From contig NZ_RQGQ01000017.1 of NCBI RefSeq assembly GCF_004770265.1, positions 769,228-833,227 of the forward strand: DNA of 64,000 bases. The letters run 5' to 3'. The position numbers were made by a program, and so were the translations under genes. Positions 45,450-55,271 of this stretch are shown one piece after another. A model generated the notes under the pieces. The model ran no database searches. It was not told the DNA's origin and saw only the letters and a list, made by a program, of their open reading frames with translations. Source of the DNA: Leptospira congkakensis (lineage in GTDB: Bacteria > Spirochaetota > Leptospiria > Leptospirales > Leptospiraceae). How positions within the stretch are numbered: position 1 is the first letter of the stretch; every line of letters begins with the position of its first letter.

Positions 45450-46811
45450 TTAATCTAAAACTAAAGTAATTTCCACCCGACGGTTTTTATGACGGTTTGT
45501 TTCTGTATCATTGGGAACAATCGGAACATCGTCGGCATACCCTTTGAAGGATATATGTTTTTCATCCATTTGGTGATTATCAACTAATGAATGTAAAACG
45601 GATTTAGCTCTATCCTCGGAAAGTTTTTGATTGTATTCTTTTTTCCCAATATTGTCTGTATGACCGGAAACTCGAATTTCTCGATCAGGATATTTTTTTA
45701 AGATTTCTGCAATCTTTGCCACTGCGGTTTCGGCATCGGGTTTCAGTTTGCTATCATTAAAATCAAAAAGAATGGAATCTAAGGAAAATACAATTCCGTC
45801 ATCGGAAGTTCTTACTGTGATTGGAAGTTTTTCTGGAAGAGTATTTTTGTCTGGTGAAGGAATTTCTCCTGTGTCAGTGATTCGTCCTAAATTTTCACCA
45901 ACGGGTTCTTTTCCATTTGATGGATTTTTGTTAGGATCACCTAACTTGGTCCCATTCGGATCTCCTGTATATCCCACAATGAGATCACCCAGGATATCTT
46001 CTCGAATTGCTTCTTTGTCTTTGGCATTCACTTGATTACGAAGGAAATAAATTCCTTTGATATGAAAGTTTGCTTCCTGAACGGTTCCATTAGGATAAAT
46101 AAACGTGTAAGATAATTTGACTTCTTTAAATTCAGGAACACCTCTGCTCGCGTTAAAGAAAACTGTTCCCGAAGCAAAACCAAAAATTTTGTATGGTACG
46201 TTTGGTACCATTTTTTCGCCTTCTGGTTTGGTATAAAAGATGGGATAGGTGTAGGTGATCTTTTCACAATTTCCTTTATAGTTTCCTTCTGACCAAGGAT
46301 GGATGCCTTGGAAGGTATATTCAGGTAGGACTTTGACACGGATGCGTTCTGCACTGAAATCGAAAGACTCTTCTGCAGGTAATTTCCAAATATCAGAAAC
46401 AGAAACTGGAGTGTCTGGAAAACTCGGAAAACTGCGAAGGTTTGGCATAATGAAATCATTGGGAACTTCATAGCGACCATTACGAAAGAGAGTAAAGTCA
46501 GATACAAACTCTTTGTCCTTCCAGAAAGGGCCAGATGTTTTTCCGTAACGGATATAAGTATCAAAAAAAGCATTCACCAAACAAGAATCAGATGAACATT
46601 TTTTCGGTTTCATCACCACTCTGTTTTTATCTTCTCTTTCCACTGTTTTAGTTCCTACGCGGAAAAATACATCATGGTATTCATTCAGTTCTAAAACTTG
46701 GTTTTCTTTCCATTTCCACAGGAAAGTGGTTTTCCCTGATGGTACTGGTGTGGAGGCCACAAATGGGAAAAAGATGACAAAACAAAATACGAGTCGTCGG
46801 AGTGTCTTCAC
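45450..46811 (-). CDS. OmpA-family outer-membrane/periplasmic protein
   Basis: A roughly 453-residue protein, read from GTG at 46811, which gives an N-terminal signal segment (RRLVFCFVIFFPFVAS). The frame extends to 46919, but that start would overlap the ATG of the divergent gene at 46918. The C-terminal ~120 residues form a peptidoglycan-binding OmpA domain: ILFDFNDSKLKPDAETAVAK, then VSGHTDNIGKKEYNQKLSEDRA and NRHKNRRVEI. The middle is a beta-rich region with several Cys and a Pro/Asn-rich linker. It probably tethers the outer membrane to peptidoglycan. Confidence 0.82.
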   Translation of the reverse strand: MKTLRRLVFCFVIFFPFVASTPVPSGKTTFLWKWKENQVLELNEYHDVFFRVGTKTVEREDKNRVVMKPKKCSSDSCLVNAFFDTYIRYGKTSGPFWKDKEFVSDFTLFRNGRYEVPNDFIMPNLRSFPSFPDTPVSVSDIWKLPAEESFDFSAERIRVKVLPEYTFQGIHPWSEGNYKGNCEKITYTYPIFYTKPEGEKMVPNVPYKIFGFASGTVFFNASRGVPEFKEVKLSYTFIYPNGTVQEANFHIKGIYFLRNQVNAKDKEAIREDILGDLIVGYTGDPNGTKLGDPNKNPSNGKEPVGENLGRITDTGEIPSPDKNTLPEKLPITVRTSDDGIVFSLDSILFDFNDSKLKPDAETAVAKIAEILKKYPDREIRVSGHTDNIGKKEYNQKLSEDRAKSVLHSLVDNHQMDEKHISFKGYADDVPIVPNDTETNRHKNRRVEITLVLD

Positions 46812-46917
46812 ATTGCAATGATCGGGGATTTTTTTGAAAAACTGATAGGGGAAAGAGAAAAAACTACAGGTTTTTGCGATTGACGAAGGATTGATTTTTG
46901 GCTTTACCTGAATTACC

Positions 46918-47829
46918 ATGAAAAACCTTTCTCTGCTTTTTTACATTTTGATTACAATTAATTTTGTCGCTTGTAAGGACAAACAAACCCTGAAAGTGGC
47001 TGGTTCTGAAACCATGAACAGTATGATGCGATACTTAGGGACCGAATATGAAAAAGTAAATTCAAATGCTCGTGTAACAGTCGAAGGTGGTGGATCTGAA
47101 TCAGGAATCGACAGATTACGCAAAGGCGAAATCGATATGGCTGTTTCTTCCCGTGACTTAAACCAAAAAGAATTTGATGACCTTCGTAAAACAGGAAATT
47201 TGGAAAAAGTAAGACTGGCTTACGATGGAGTAGCACTTGTTGTGAATCCAAAAAACACAATTTCCAAACTAGACTTGGTACAAACATCAGATATCTTTTC
47301 TGGAAAAATCAAAAACTGGAAAGAAGTGGGTGGTATTGATGCTCCGATTTCCATCGTGATCCGTAACGATAAATCCGGAACTCAAGATTATTTCCAAAAC
47401 CATATCCTCAAACGAAAGGATTTGGGTTTGAACGAGTTCAATGAATACAAATCGAATGTATTTACAAAAGACGCTAAAATCGTAAAAGACAATGCTGAGT
47501 TATCAAAATTCATTCAAGAAAATCCAAATAGCATTGGTTATATGGGAATGGGATCTGCTCTTGTGGAAAACAAAGACAAACTCAAAGCACTCGACTATGC
47601 AAGAACGAACAAAGATCCATATGTATCTCCATCTGTAAGAAATGTTTATGATAGGAAATACAAATTAGCTCGCGAACTATTTATCATTTATAAAACCGAC
47701 CAAGGTGATAAAATTGATGCCTTTGTTACTTTTCTTACCAGCGAACAAGGACAGGTGGCAGTGTTACAATCAGGGTATTTAAGAGCATCTTTGCCAGAAG
47801 TGGAAGTTTCGGCGGAGCCGGTGAAGTAG
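46918..47829 (+). CDS. PstS-like phosphate-binding lipoprotein
   Basis: A 303-residue substrate-binding protein with a lipobox (ITINFVACK). The PstS fold is recognisable from LKVAGSETMNSMMRYLG, VEGGGSESGIDRLRKGEIDM, ISIVIRNDKSGTQDYF and NSIGYMGMGSALVE; the SGTQ motif contacts the phosphate ion. It would bind phosphate or a related oxyanion at the outer face of the inner membrane. No pstC, pstA or pstB gene is nearby, so either the transporter is elsewhere or this is a stand-alone scavenger. A terminator lies about 95 bases after the stop. Confidence 0.88.
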   Translation: MKNLSLLFYILITINFVACKDKQTLKVAGSETMNSMMRYLGTEYEKVNSNARVTVEGGGSESGIDRLRKGEIDMAVSSRDLNQKEFDDLRKTGNLEKVRLAYDGVALVVNPKNTISKLDLVQTSDIFSGKIKNWKEVGGIDAPISIVIRNDKSGTQDYFQNHILKRKDLGLNEFNEYKSNVFTKDAKIVKDNAELSKFIQENPNSIGYMGMGSALVENKDKLKALDYARTNKDPYVSPSVRNVYDRKYKLARELFIIYKTDQGDKIDAFVTFLTSEQGQVAVLQSGYLRASLPEVEVSAEPVK

Positions 47830-48266
47830 GGGGAGAGGTAAATCCAATCCTTCTTTAAATAGAATTTTGCAAAATTTTGATTCTATTCTGATTATGCTGA
47901 TTCAATTCAATCACTGAAAAATGGGAACCAATCCAAAGAATTAATTTGATTGGTTCCTTTTTTGTTGTCTTTCCATTCGTTACATTGCAAGGACTGATTT
48001 GATTTAGAATCAATCTATCTATAGTTCGAATTTTCTTTCCAAAAACAGTCAGTTTCATTCTCGGCATATCCCTAAGGATCTGTTCCCATCACAACTGTTA
48101 CCTTTTCCTAGACCGTTAAAATCGGTGGAAACCTATTTTTAGAACATTTTTAGCTGCAAAAGGTCACTTTTTGGACAATCTAATGAAAATTAGTTGCCCA
48201 CTAACAAAATTCAAAAGCACATTACTATTTTCGAATATTAATGCGAATTTTTAGGCAAAAAGTAAA
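47830..48266. other. intergenic region before the repeat-rich lipoprotein gene
   Basis: About 437 bases without a believed gene; a terminator occupies 47924-47963. Beyond it the sequence is AT-rich, with TAATGAAAATTA-like runs and the promoter of the 48267 gene expected near its end. A 70-codon minus frame at 47855-48067 crosses the terminator and is rejected. Confidence 0.4.
47924..47963 (+). terminator. rho-independent terminator after pstS-like gene
   Basis: Perfect ten-base stem GGAACCAATC (47924-47933) and GATTGGTTCC (47948-47957) with a 14-base loop, then six T. It terminates the plus-strand PstS-like gene. Confidence 0.85.
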
Positions 48267-51200
48267 ATGCGAATCCCAAAACAAACCTATCTCCTTTCGT
48301 TCTTAGTTTTATTCACGAGCAATTGTGTTCTTTTTTTACCCAATGGTGGGGGCCAAACAGACTTTAGTTTATTCGGTTTTCTGCTGGGTCTTGTCGGTGG
48401 TTCCCCCACTTCCTCCCAAAACCTATCTCCAGGAACTGCAGTGGATCTCTCAGGTGATGGAAAACCGGATGGAACCTTAGTCGACTCTGATGGCGACGGT
48501 GTTTCCGATGGAATCAATCTCACTGGTGGAACAACCCCCAATTTGATTCTCATCGATACCAATGGTGATGGGATTCCTGATGCAGTAGACTCCGATGGGG
48601 ACGGACTCCCTGATTATTATATTAGTCCAAACCCACCGGGTTTTCTCACAACAGGGCCAGGGGGAACAGGAAATCCTGTGGTCATCATTGTGGATGGAAA
48701 TGGAAATCCTCTTGGGTTTGATACCGATGGAGATGGAACTCCCAATGACACGGCCATTGTTACGATACTTAGTGACACCACTCCGCCAACCATCACCAGT
48801 TCTTTGTTAACCGGAACTTTCTCTACAACGCAAACCACAACTCTTACTTGCTCGGATAACAAAGCACCTGGATCTATCGTTTATACTCTGGATGCATCCG
48901 CGCCAACGTTTGCACCAAAAAATGGAACCATCATTGTAAAATCTTCCAAAGCCGTTTCTCTCTCCACAGAAGGAAGTCATACCCTCCAAGCCATCTGTCG
49001 TGACTTAGCTGGAAATCTTTCTGCACCCATTAGCATTGTTTATACGATTGATACTAAAATTCCTGCTCTCTCCATTGTAAGTCAATCAGCAACGGCCATC
49101 AGTGCTTCTGCAGGAGCCATTAGCAGTTCCACTGCGACTTGGAGATCCGATCGCTCCGGATCTTTTACTGTTCGTGAAGGAAGTTCTTGTGATTCAGGAA
49201 CCATTGCTACTACGGGATCTGTTACTGCTAACGTAGACCAAGGGTTTGTACGTTCTCATACTCATTTCACTGGTGAAGGCACAAAGAGCTATCGTATCTG
49301 CGTAACCGCTTCTAACGGACTGACTGGATTTGTATCTGTTAGTTTGCAACGAGACGATACCGCGCCTGTGGTCACAGCGGATCCAGGGGCAGGAAGTTAT
49401 GGAGTGGCAACTTCCGTTTCGCTATCCTGTTCCGATACTGGTGGTTCAGGATGTGATCAGATCGCTTATGCTGTGCAAGCTGGCTCTAGTCCTACAAATC
49501 CGACTATTCAAGGAACAACAGGAACCGTCAGCAGCGGAACTTTATATACCGCTGCCATTGCCATGACCGATGGTACTGTCACCTATACGAAGTTTGTGGC
49601 TCGCGATAAGGCAGGAAATGTTTCAGGTGTGAGTTCACAAAATTATACTGTGGACACACAAGTGGCTACGATCACCGTGAATACCCATACGGCAGCGATC
49701 AATGGATCTTCGAATGTATCGGTAAGCTGGCAAAGTTCCAAAGCTGGTTCCTACCAAATTCGTTTAGGCGGAACTAGCTGCTCCACTGGAACGGCTCTTA
49801 CCAATACAGGAAGCAATGCGAATGTAACCGGAAATGCTGCTGCAACAACTGATATCACTTCAACGATTGCCAACTCTCATTTTGTGGAAGGGGACACTTC
49901 CATTCGTATTTGTGTCGCAAACCTAATTGGTAGTTTTGGATCCACCACTCGCAGTTCAAATAAGGACACTACAGCTCCCATTGTCACGATGGCCTCCCCT
50001 TCTGGTTCCGGTCCTTTTGCGTCGGGAACCCAACTCCAACTAAGTTGTTCCGACACTGGCGGAAGCGGATGTGATAAAATCATTTATACACTAAATGGCA
50101 CAGAGCCAGCGTTTGACGGTAGTGGTGCTGTCACCAATGGAACGGTTTATTCTTCTCCAGTGGCACTTGCCAATGGTAGCAATCAAGTCAAATACTTAGC
50201 TCGTGACTTGGCAGGAAACCTAAGCACTGCTGGGAACCAAAGTTTCCATGTGGGTCCGCCAAATGCACCTGCTTTTGTAGAAGCGCAAGCCGGTGGAACG
50301 AGTGCTATTGTACAGTGGTGGCCGGTAACTGGAGCCACATCGTACACTGTGTACTACAGCACAAGTCCGGGTGTGACAACGGCATCGAATAGTTTTGGGC
50401 CAGTGACGGATCCAATTGCAACGATTACAGGACTGACTGGTGGGACATTGTATTACTTTAGAGTGGTGGCAAGTAATGCCTTGGCAAGTAGTGCTATTTC
50501 GATGTTGGAAGCGGGTGCTTTGACGACAGCGACACCTCCTGGGACAAGTGCGACGGGAATACATGTTGATATATCTGCGGGGCAAGGAACAAATTCAAGC
50601 ATGGATGCTCCTCAGGCAGTGTTGGACTATAAAAATAATAAGCTACTTGTTGTTACACAAAATGGTGCGAATGGCTCTAAACCTAGTTTATTTACGTGCA
50701 ATATGTATGGAAACAATTGTTCCCATACCGATATTTCAGTTGGCCAAGGAACGGAATCGGGGCGGTATCCCAGTGCAGTGTTAGATCCTGTTAACGGGAA
50801 GTTGTTGGTTGTCACAAGTAATGCACCAAATGATGGTAGTAGACCTAGCTTATTTAGGTGCAATCTGGATGGAAATAACTGTTTATACACTGATTTGTCT
50901 GCGGGACAAGGAAATAATTCTGCTCTGAGTTCTATTGTCCCACTCATAGATCACATCAATGGTAAATTGCTCGTTGTCACAAGGAATGGTGCAAATTTCC
51001 TTAGGACAAGTCTATATAGGTGTAATTTAGACGGAAGTAGTTGTTCCCTTACCGATATTTCAGTTGGACAAGGATATTTTACGGGAGGTTTAATTAGTGC
51101 AGTTTTAGATCATACCAATGGGAAGCTGTTAGTTGTGACATACAACGGAACTAATAACAACAAACTTAGTTTATTTAAGTGTAATCTAGATGGAACTAAC

Positions 51201-51662
51201 TGCTCACACACTGATATATCTGCGGGACAAGGTGATAATTCTGGTATTAACCCCAGTGCAGTTCTAGATCCTATCAACGGGAAGCTTTTAGTCGTTACAC
51301 AAAATGGAGCTAATAACTATAAGCCAAGCTTATTTAGGTGCAATCTGGATGGAACTAATTGTTCACACACTGATATATCTGCGGGACAAGGTGGTAATTC
51401 AGGAAGTAGTCCGAGAGTAATCATAGATAAAGTCAACAGTAAATTGCTCGTCGTTACACAAAATGGAGCTAATAACTATAAGCCAAGCTTATTTAGGTGC
51501 AATCTGGATGGAACTAACTGCTCACACACTGATATATCTGCGGGACAAGGAAATTATTCCGGCAATTTGCCCAGTGCAGTTTTAGATCCTATTAGTGGCA
51601 AACTTTTAGTCGTTACTCAGAACGGCGCCAACTCCTTCAAACCCTCCCTCTTTATTTGGTAG
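48267..51662 (+). CDS. large surface lipoprotein: Ca-binding-like, Ig/CHB-like and seven-repeat C-terminus
   Basis: An 1131-residue exported lipoprotein. The signal peptide ends at C20 (FLVLFTSNC). Residues ~55-175 hold DSDGDGVSDG and DTNGDGIPD-type Ca-binding motifs of the thrombospondin type 3 kind. Three CHB_HEX_C/Ig-like repeats follow (TSVSLSCSDTGGSGCD, QLQLSCSDTGGSGCD and an earlier, weaker one), then a fibronectin III-like section at ~670-760. From residue 766 there are seven tandem repeats with GKLLVVTQNGAN and RCNLDGTNC. The layout suggests a cell-surface adhesin with a seven-bladed propeller. Independent of neighbours. Function is unknown. Confidence 0.82.
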   Translation: MRIPKQTYLLSFLVLFTSNCVLFLPNGGGQTDFSLFGFLLGLVGGSPTSSQNLSPGTAVDLSGDGKPDGTLVDSDGDGVSDGINLTGGTTPNLILIDTNGDGIPDAVDSDGDGLPDYYISPNPPGFLTTGPGGTGNPVVIIVDGNGNPLGFDTDGDGTPNDTAIVTILSDTTPPTITSSLLTGTFSTTQTTTLTCSDNKAPGSIVYTLDASAPTFAPKNGTIIVKSSKAVSLSTEGSHTLQAICRDLAGNLSAPISIVYTIDTKIPALSIVSQSATAISASAGAISSSTATWRSDRSGSFTVREGSSCDSGTIATTGSVTANVDQGFVRSHTHFTGEGTKSYRICVTASNGLTGFVSVSLQRDDTAPVVTADPGAGSYGVATSVSLSCSDTGGSGCDQIAYAVQAGSSPTNPTIQGTTGTVSSGTLYTAAIAMTDGTVTYTKFVARDKAGNVSGVSSQNYTVDTQVATITVNTHTAAINGSSNVSVSWQSSKAGSYQIRLGGTSCSTGTALTNTGSNANVTGNAAATTDITSTIANSHFVEGDTSIRICVANLIGSFGSTTRSSNKDTTAPIVTMASPSGSGPFASGTQLQLSCSDTGGSGCDKIIYTLNGTEPAFDGSGAVTNGTVYSSPVALANGSNQVKYLARDLAGNLSTAGNQSFHVGPPNAPAFVEAQAGGTSAIVQWWPVTGATSYTVYYSTSPGVTTASNSFGPVTDPIATITGLTGGTLYYFRVVASNALASSAISMLEAGALTTATPPGTSATGIHVDISAGQGTNSSMDAPQAVLDYKNNKLLVVTQNGANGSKPSLFTCNMYGNNCSHTDISVGQGTESGRYPSAVLDPVNGKLLVVTSNAPNDGSRPSLFRCNLDGNNCLYTDLSAGQGNNSALSSIVPLIDHINGKLLVVTRNGANFLRTSLYRCNLDGSSCSLTDISVGQGYFTGGLISAVLDHTNGKLLVVTYNGTNNNKLSLFKCNLDGTNCSHTDISAGQGDNSGINPSAVLDPINGKLLVVTQNGANNYKPSLFRCNLDGTNCSHTDISAGQGGNSGSSPRVIIDKVNSKLLVVTQNGANNYKPSLFRCNLDGTNCSHTDISAGQGNYSGNLPSAVLDPISGKLLVVTQNGANSFKPSLFIW
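50562..51659 (+). repeat. seven tandem 159-162-base coding repeats
   Basis: Units at 50562, 50724, 50886, 51048, 51207, 51366 and 51525; the first three are 162 bases, the next three 159, and the last is cut to 135 by the stop. Each encodes TDISAGQG, a variable loop, NGKLLVVTQNGAN, PSLFRCNLDG and NC. A 68-base stretch is identical at 51291-51358 and 51450-51517, so units five and six were copied recently. Each unit has two Cys. Confidence 0.9.
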
Positions 51663-51897
51663 CTCCTCCCTGCGCCAGGGGATCCGAAGGGCTTGGTCTC
51701 ACCTAGTATAGGTGAGACGGGAGCGTAAGCGCACCCCGGAGGAGCCCGGTCGGTTAAGGGTTTGATTTGGTTCCACTAACCAATGCGAGGCGCCTGAAAA
51801 ATTAAAATCAGAACTCTATTGAGAATTTAATCTAATTAATAAATTTAATGAGGCCTATAAATTCGGGATCAAATGGTATTGTTGTGAAAAGATTCTC
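51663..51897 (+). repeat. structured intergenic repeat with a 10-base perfect hairpin
   Basis: No gene. GTCTCACCTA (51697-51706) and TAGGTGAGAC (51710-51719) form a perfect stem with a GTA loop. Flanks include GCGCCAG, ATCCGAAGG, GGGAGCG, GCGCACCCCGGA, AGCCCGG and, further on, CGAGGCGCC (51786-51794). These words recur in the other intergenic repeats of this window. It separates two convergent genes and could also end transcription, but it lacks a T run. Confidence 0.55.
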
Positions 51898-53418
51898 TTA
51901 GAACGCCAATACTCGGTTATTTCCTCGGTCGGCAATGTATAGCTGGCCGAACTGATTGAAATAAATCCCTGAGGGGCTAGATAAACTTTTTGCGCTTATG
52001 ACTCCTGCTGTAGTGCAGGTTCCGTCATTGTTAGCTAAGTTACATGTTAAACTATTGAACTGACCTAATACGGCTACTGCTGCTATTCCGGCCGATGCTG
52101 TGGATTTTGGATATATAAGCACTCGGTTATTTCCTGTGTCTGCGACATAGAGATTTTCGCTTTGATCAAGTGCTACCCAATTGGGATTATTTAAATTGGT
52201 TGCCAATGAACCACTTGTTACAGTAATAAAATCTGGTTGACCAAACACTCTTGTTGCAGTGGTAGAACCAGCTGGAAAGTAGAGAACTCTATTATTTCCC
52301 GAGTCAACGACAAACAACCCTCCTTCCGAATCCATTGTGATTCCATAGGGCCCTGTCATTTTTACGTTGGAATTGCCTGGTACATTATCAGAAAAATCTG
52401 GTTGGCCATAAACTCGCGTAGCCACTGTAGAGTTAGGTGGAAAATACAATACGCGAATATTGCCTGATTCAGATATATAGACACCTCCATCGGGCGCGGC
52501 GTGAACACTTAGTGGTGAGTACAAACTAGTGGCACTTGTCGTCCCTGCCGTTCCAGTTGTAAAGTTTGATTGTCCATATACGCGTGTTGGGGTATTGGAA
52601 TTTCTAGGAAAATATAATACCCGATTACTAGCCGTATCTACAGCATATAAACCCTCACTGTCATCCAATGCCAGTCCACGAACAGAATTTAAGGAGTTTT
52701 CAGAAATGGCACCACCACTACAAGATCCACCCGAAAGCATATTCGCCGTATCACAAGTAAAGTTTCCAAATTGTCCATACACTCTTGTGGAAGCAGTTGT
52801 CTTTGGTGGAAAGTATTGGATGCGATTGACACCTGAAATATAAACTCCTCCAGAGGAATCGGCAACCACTCCATAGGGAAAACTAAAATTTTGATTGGTC
52901 ACTGATCCTGGAGCACAGGAACCATTGTTATATGTATTGGCGCATGTGTAATAGCCGTATTGTCCATAGACGAAAGTAGGGATTGTATCCACCACTTGCA
53001 AAGTAATGCTCACAATTCCAAAGCCGGGGCTATTTTTGGTGATGGTGAGATTTGTGGGAGCAGTGATTGCTTTGGTTGTTCCGCTGATTTCCCCCGTTCT
53101 GGTATCAAAAGTCAAACCAGCAGGCAAAACTCCTTGTATCGAATAACTAGAGTTCATCGGATAGCGAGGGACGATGGAAACAGGAAAATCAAGATAAAGT
53201 CTGTAATTTGAATGTCTGTAACCGAATGGGGGAATGTTCACAAGATTGAATCCGCAGTGGTAGGATACAGCTGTGCTAAGAGCCTGAAATACCAATGTTT
53301 CAAAATAGGAATCGGATTTGGGATCGCAATTGTTGCCTAGATCCTTTGGTTGACAGCCAATCGTGAGAAAAATGAAAATAGGAAGTGCGATGGTAAATAA
53401 TTTACATATGATTTTCAT
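51898..53418 (-). CDS. NHL-repeat lipoprotein
   Basis: A 506-residue exported lipoprotein (lipobox FLTIGC). After a Cys-containing N-terminal part there is a putative Ig-like strand set (VLPAGLTFDTRTGEISGT, the He_PIG pattern), then six NHL-type repeats from about residue 150, each with a core such as GVYISESGNIRVLYFPP or LFVVDSGNNRVLYFPAGST and a leading VYGQ-x-F. NHL repeats form a beta-propeller used for protein or carbohydrate binding. The paralogue at 53591-55096 has the same layout. Two such genes in tandem suggest duplication. The ligand is unknown. Confidence 0.85.
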   Translation of the reverse strand: MKIICKLFTIALPIFIFLTIGCQPKDLGNNCDPKSDSYFETLVFQALSTAVSYHCGFNLVNIPPFGYRHSNYRLYLDFPVSIVPRYPMNSSYSIQGVLPAGLTFDTRTGEISGTTKAITAPTNLTITKNSPGFGIVSITLQVVDTIPTFVYGQYGYYTCANTYNNGSCAPGSVTNQNFSFPYGVVADSSGGVYISGVNRIQYFPPKTTASTRVYGQFGNFTCDTANMLSGGSCSGGAISENSLNSVRGLALDDSEGLYAVDTASNRVLYFPRNSNTPTRVYGQSNFTTGTAGTTSATSLYSPLSVHAAPDGGVYISESGNIRVLYFPPNSTVATRVYGQPDFSDNVPGNSNVKMTGPYGITMDSEGGLFVVDSGNNRVLYFPAGSTTATRVFGQPDFITVTSGSLATNLNNPNWVALDQSENLYVADTGNNRVLIYPKSTASAGIAAVAVLGQFNSLTCNLANNDGTCTTAGVISAKSLSSPSGIYFNQFGQLYIADRGNNRVLAF

Positions 53419-53590
53419 ATAGGAAAGTTTCTTGATATAAAACTTTGTAGATAACTACCGTCTATCACAAATGAGTTGGTGAATTCAAATTCTGAAATAA
53501 ATTATCAGCGAAGTTTAGGAAAAAGAACGAAAAGGAGATGGGTGTTGGGTAAGACTATCATTCGATAGTATGGCTCGCATGTGGCGTTGA

Positions 53591-55096
53591 TTAATAAACC
53601 AATACTCTATTGTTTCCAGAATCCGCAATGTACATCCGACCTTGTTTGTCAAAATGAACAGCAACAGGACTTTTTAAGATTGCTGCACTAGGATTAATTG
53701 AGGGACTGCATGAACCATCATTATTATCAGCACCGCAAGCGAAGTCTCCAAATTGGCCAATAACGGCCGAGGCTGTCATTCCCGTAGTAAGATTCGTTCG
53801 GGGGTAGACTAACACTCGGTGGTGGATTTGGTCTGCTACAAATAAGTTTTCACTCTGATCCAAGGCCACTGCGGAAGGATTATTTAAAGTATTAGTCGTC
53901 GGGCTAACAGGAGAAGAGAATGCTGTAAAAGTAAGTTGGCCATAAACTCTAATGGCAGCAGATGCACCTTTCGGATAATAAACAACTCGGTGACTTCCGG
54001 TATCTGCAATATAAATTCCGCCAACGGAGTCTGCGACGATCCCACGATTGGTGTTAAGGTTACTGGCAGTCTGCCCTGATCCGTTCATAATAAAATTGGG
54101 TTGTCCATACACTTCCGTGGCTATGTTTGCATCTTTAGGAAAGTAAAGAACACGATTATTTCCAAAATCAGAAACATACATACCACCAGAACTTTCAAAA
54201 CTTACATCCATAGGGAGGTTAAAATTGGATGCGGATGCTGCTCCGCTACCTGAAGTTACAAAATCGGGAACTCCCAATACTCGATTAGGAACGATACTTC
54301 CATTTGGGAATACCAACAAACGTTTATTGAAATTTGCATCGGTGATGTAGAGTTGATTGGCTTCATCAACTGCGATCCCTTGGGGACTATCAAGATTCCC
54401 TGCATTGAGAGCTGTCGGTCCACTACAACTTAGATCGGAAGGAGCATTGGTAATATTACAAGTAAACAATCCATGTTGTCCGTATACTCGTGTAGCCGTT
54501 GTTTGGCCTGGTGGATAATATAGAACTCGATTGCCAGAAGTAATATAAACTCCACCTGCATTGTCAGTGGTTACGGCATTCGGTCCAGAAAGATTGTTTG
54601 CCGTCGTTGATCCCGCAACACAGCTCCCGTTATTAGTGTCTGCGCCGCAGTTGAAATTTCCAAATTGTCCGTACACTTTCGTTGCTACTAAATCTCGAAT
54701 TTCGATAGAAATTTGACTGATTGCTACTTTCTTTCTATAAACCGTATAACTTTGTCTTCCGAGAGGAGAGCCAGGAGTTCCCGAAAGGGCTCCAGTGTTT
54801 GGATCGATATACAAACCATTGGGAAGATTTGGTTGTATGGTGATCTCTGTTTTATCACCTGATTTCGGTAATACGGATATAGGGATGGACTTGTAAAATG
54901 TAAAATCAGTGTATCTGTATAAGTCACCAGTATTTACAACTTGCATCTGGCAAAATCCACCTTCGATACTGGCGGAAATCAGAAGTTGCGGGAAAAAGTC
55001 CTTGGATTCACTATCGCATGGATTGGATAAGGAAACCATTTGGCAGTTCCCAGAAAGAGATAAAACCAAGGAAAGAAAAATTAAGCGAACAGTCAT
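53591..55096 (-). CDS. NHL-repeat lipoprotein, paralogue of the downstream gene
   Basis: A 501-residue lipoprotein (signal ends LSGNC, a lipobox). Domain order is identical to the neighbour at 51898: a short Cys-rich start, a He_PIG-like section (PNLPNGLYIDPNTGALSG) and NHL repeats such as GGVYITSGNRVLYYPP, GGIYIADTGSHRVVYYPKG and LFVADQIHHRVLVYPR. The two genes are 172 bases apart on the same strand. They differ enough to have separate binding specificities. It is likely displayed at the cell surface. Confidence 0.85.
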   Translation of the reverse strand: MTVRLIFLSLVLSLSGNCQMVSLSNPCDSESKDFFPQLLISASIEGGFCQMQVVNTGDLYRYTDFTFYKSIPISVLPKSGDKTEITIQPNLPNGLYIDPNTGALSGTPGSPLGRQSYTVYRKKVAISQISIEIRDLVATKVYGQFGNFNCGADTNNGSCVAGSTTANNLSGPNAVTTDNAGGVYITSGNRVLYYPPGQTTATRVYGQHGLFTCNITNAPSDLSCSGPTALNAGNLDSPQGIAVDEANQLYITDANFNKRLLVFPNGSIVPNRVLGVPDFVTSGSGAASASNFNLPMDVSFESSGGMYVSDFGNNRVLYFPKDANIATEVYGQPNFIMNGSGQTASNLNTNRGIVADSVGGIYIADTGSHRVVYYPKGASAAIRVYGQLTFTAFSSPVSPTTNTLNNPSAVALDQSENLFVADQIHHRVLVYPRTNLTTGMTASAVIGQFGDFACGADNNDGSCSPSINPSAAILKSPVAVHFDKQGRMYIADSGNNRVLVY

Positions 55097-55271
55097 CTAT
55101 TTAAGAAATGGATTTAAAAAGAAGGTTTCTGGCAATTTGTTTTTTTACAAGTGATCATTGGAAATAAATTTCATTCCTTTCGTATGAGAAAACTTTTTAT
55201 ATGTAGTGAAATTCGCCTAATTTATATTAGTCGTCATGAAAGGAAATTAGGATTTTCCTTAATTAAGAATT

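Noticed and set aside
46812..46919. Longer N-terminus of the OmpA-family protein
   Set aside because: Its ATG overlaps the ATG of the divergent PstS-like gene, and a proper signal segment follows the internal GTG.
47855..48067. 70-codon minus-strand frame
   Set aside because: It crosses the terminator hairpin of the PstS-like gene and has no ribosome-binding site.
50562..51659. CRISPR or tandem non-coding repeat
   Set aside because: Period is 159-162 bases, a multiple of three, and the reading frame is kept throughout; this is protein repeat.
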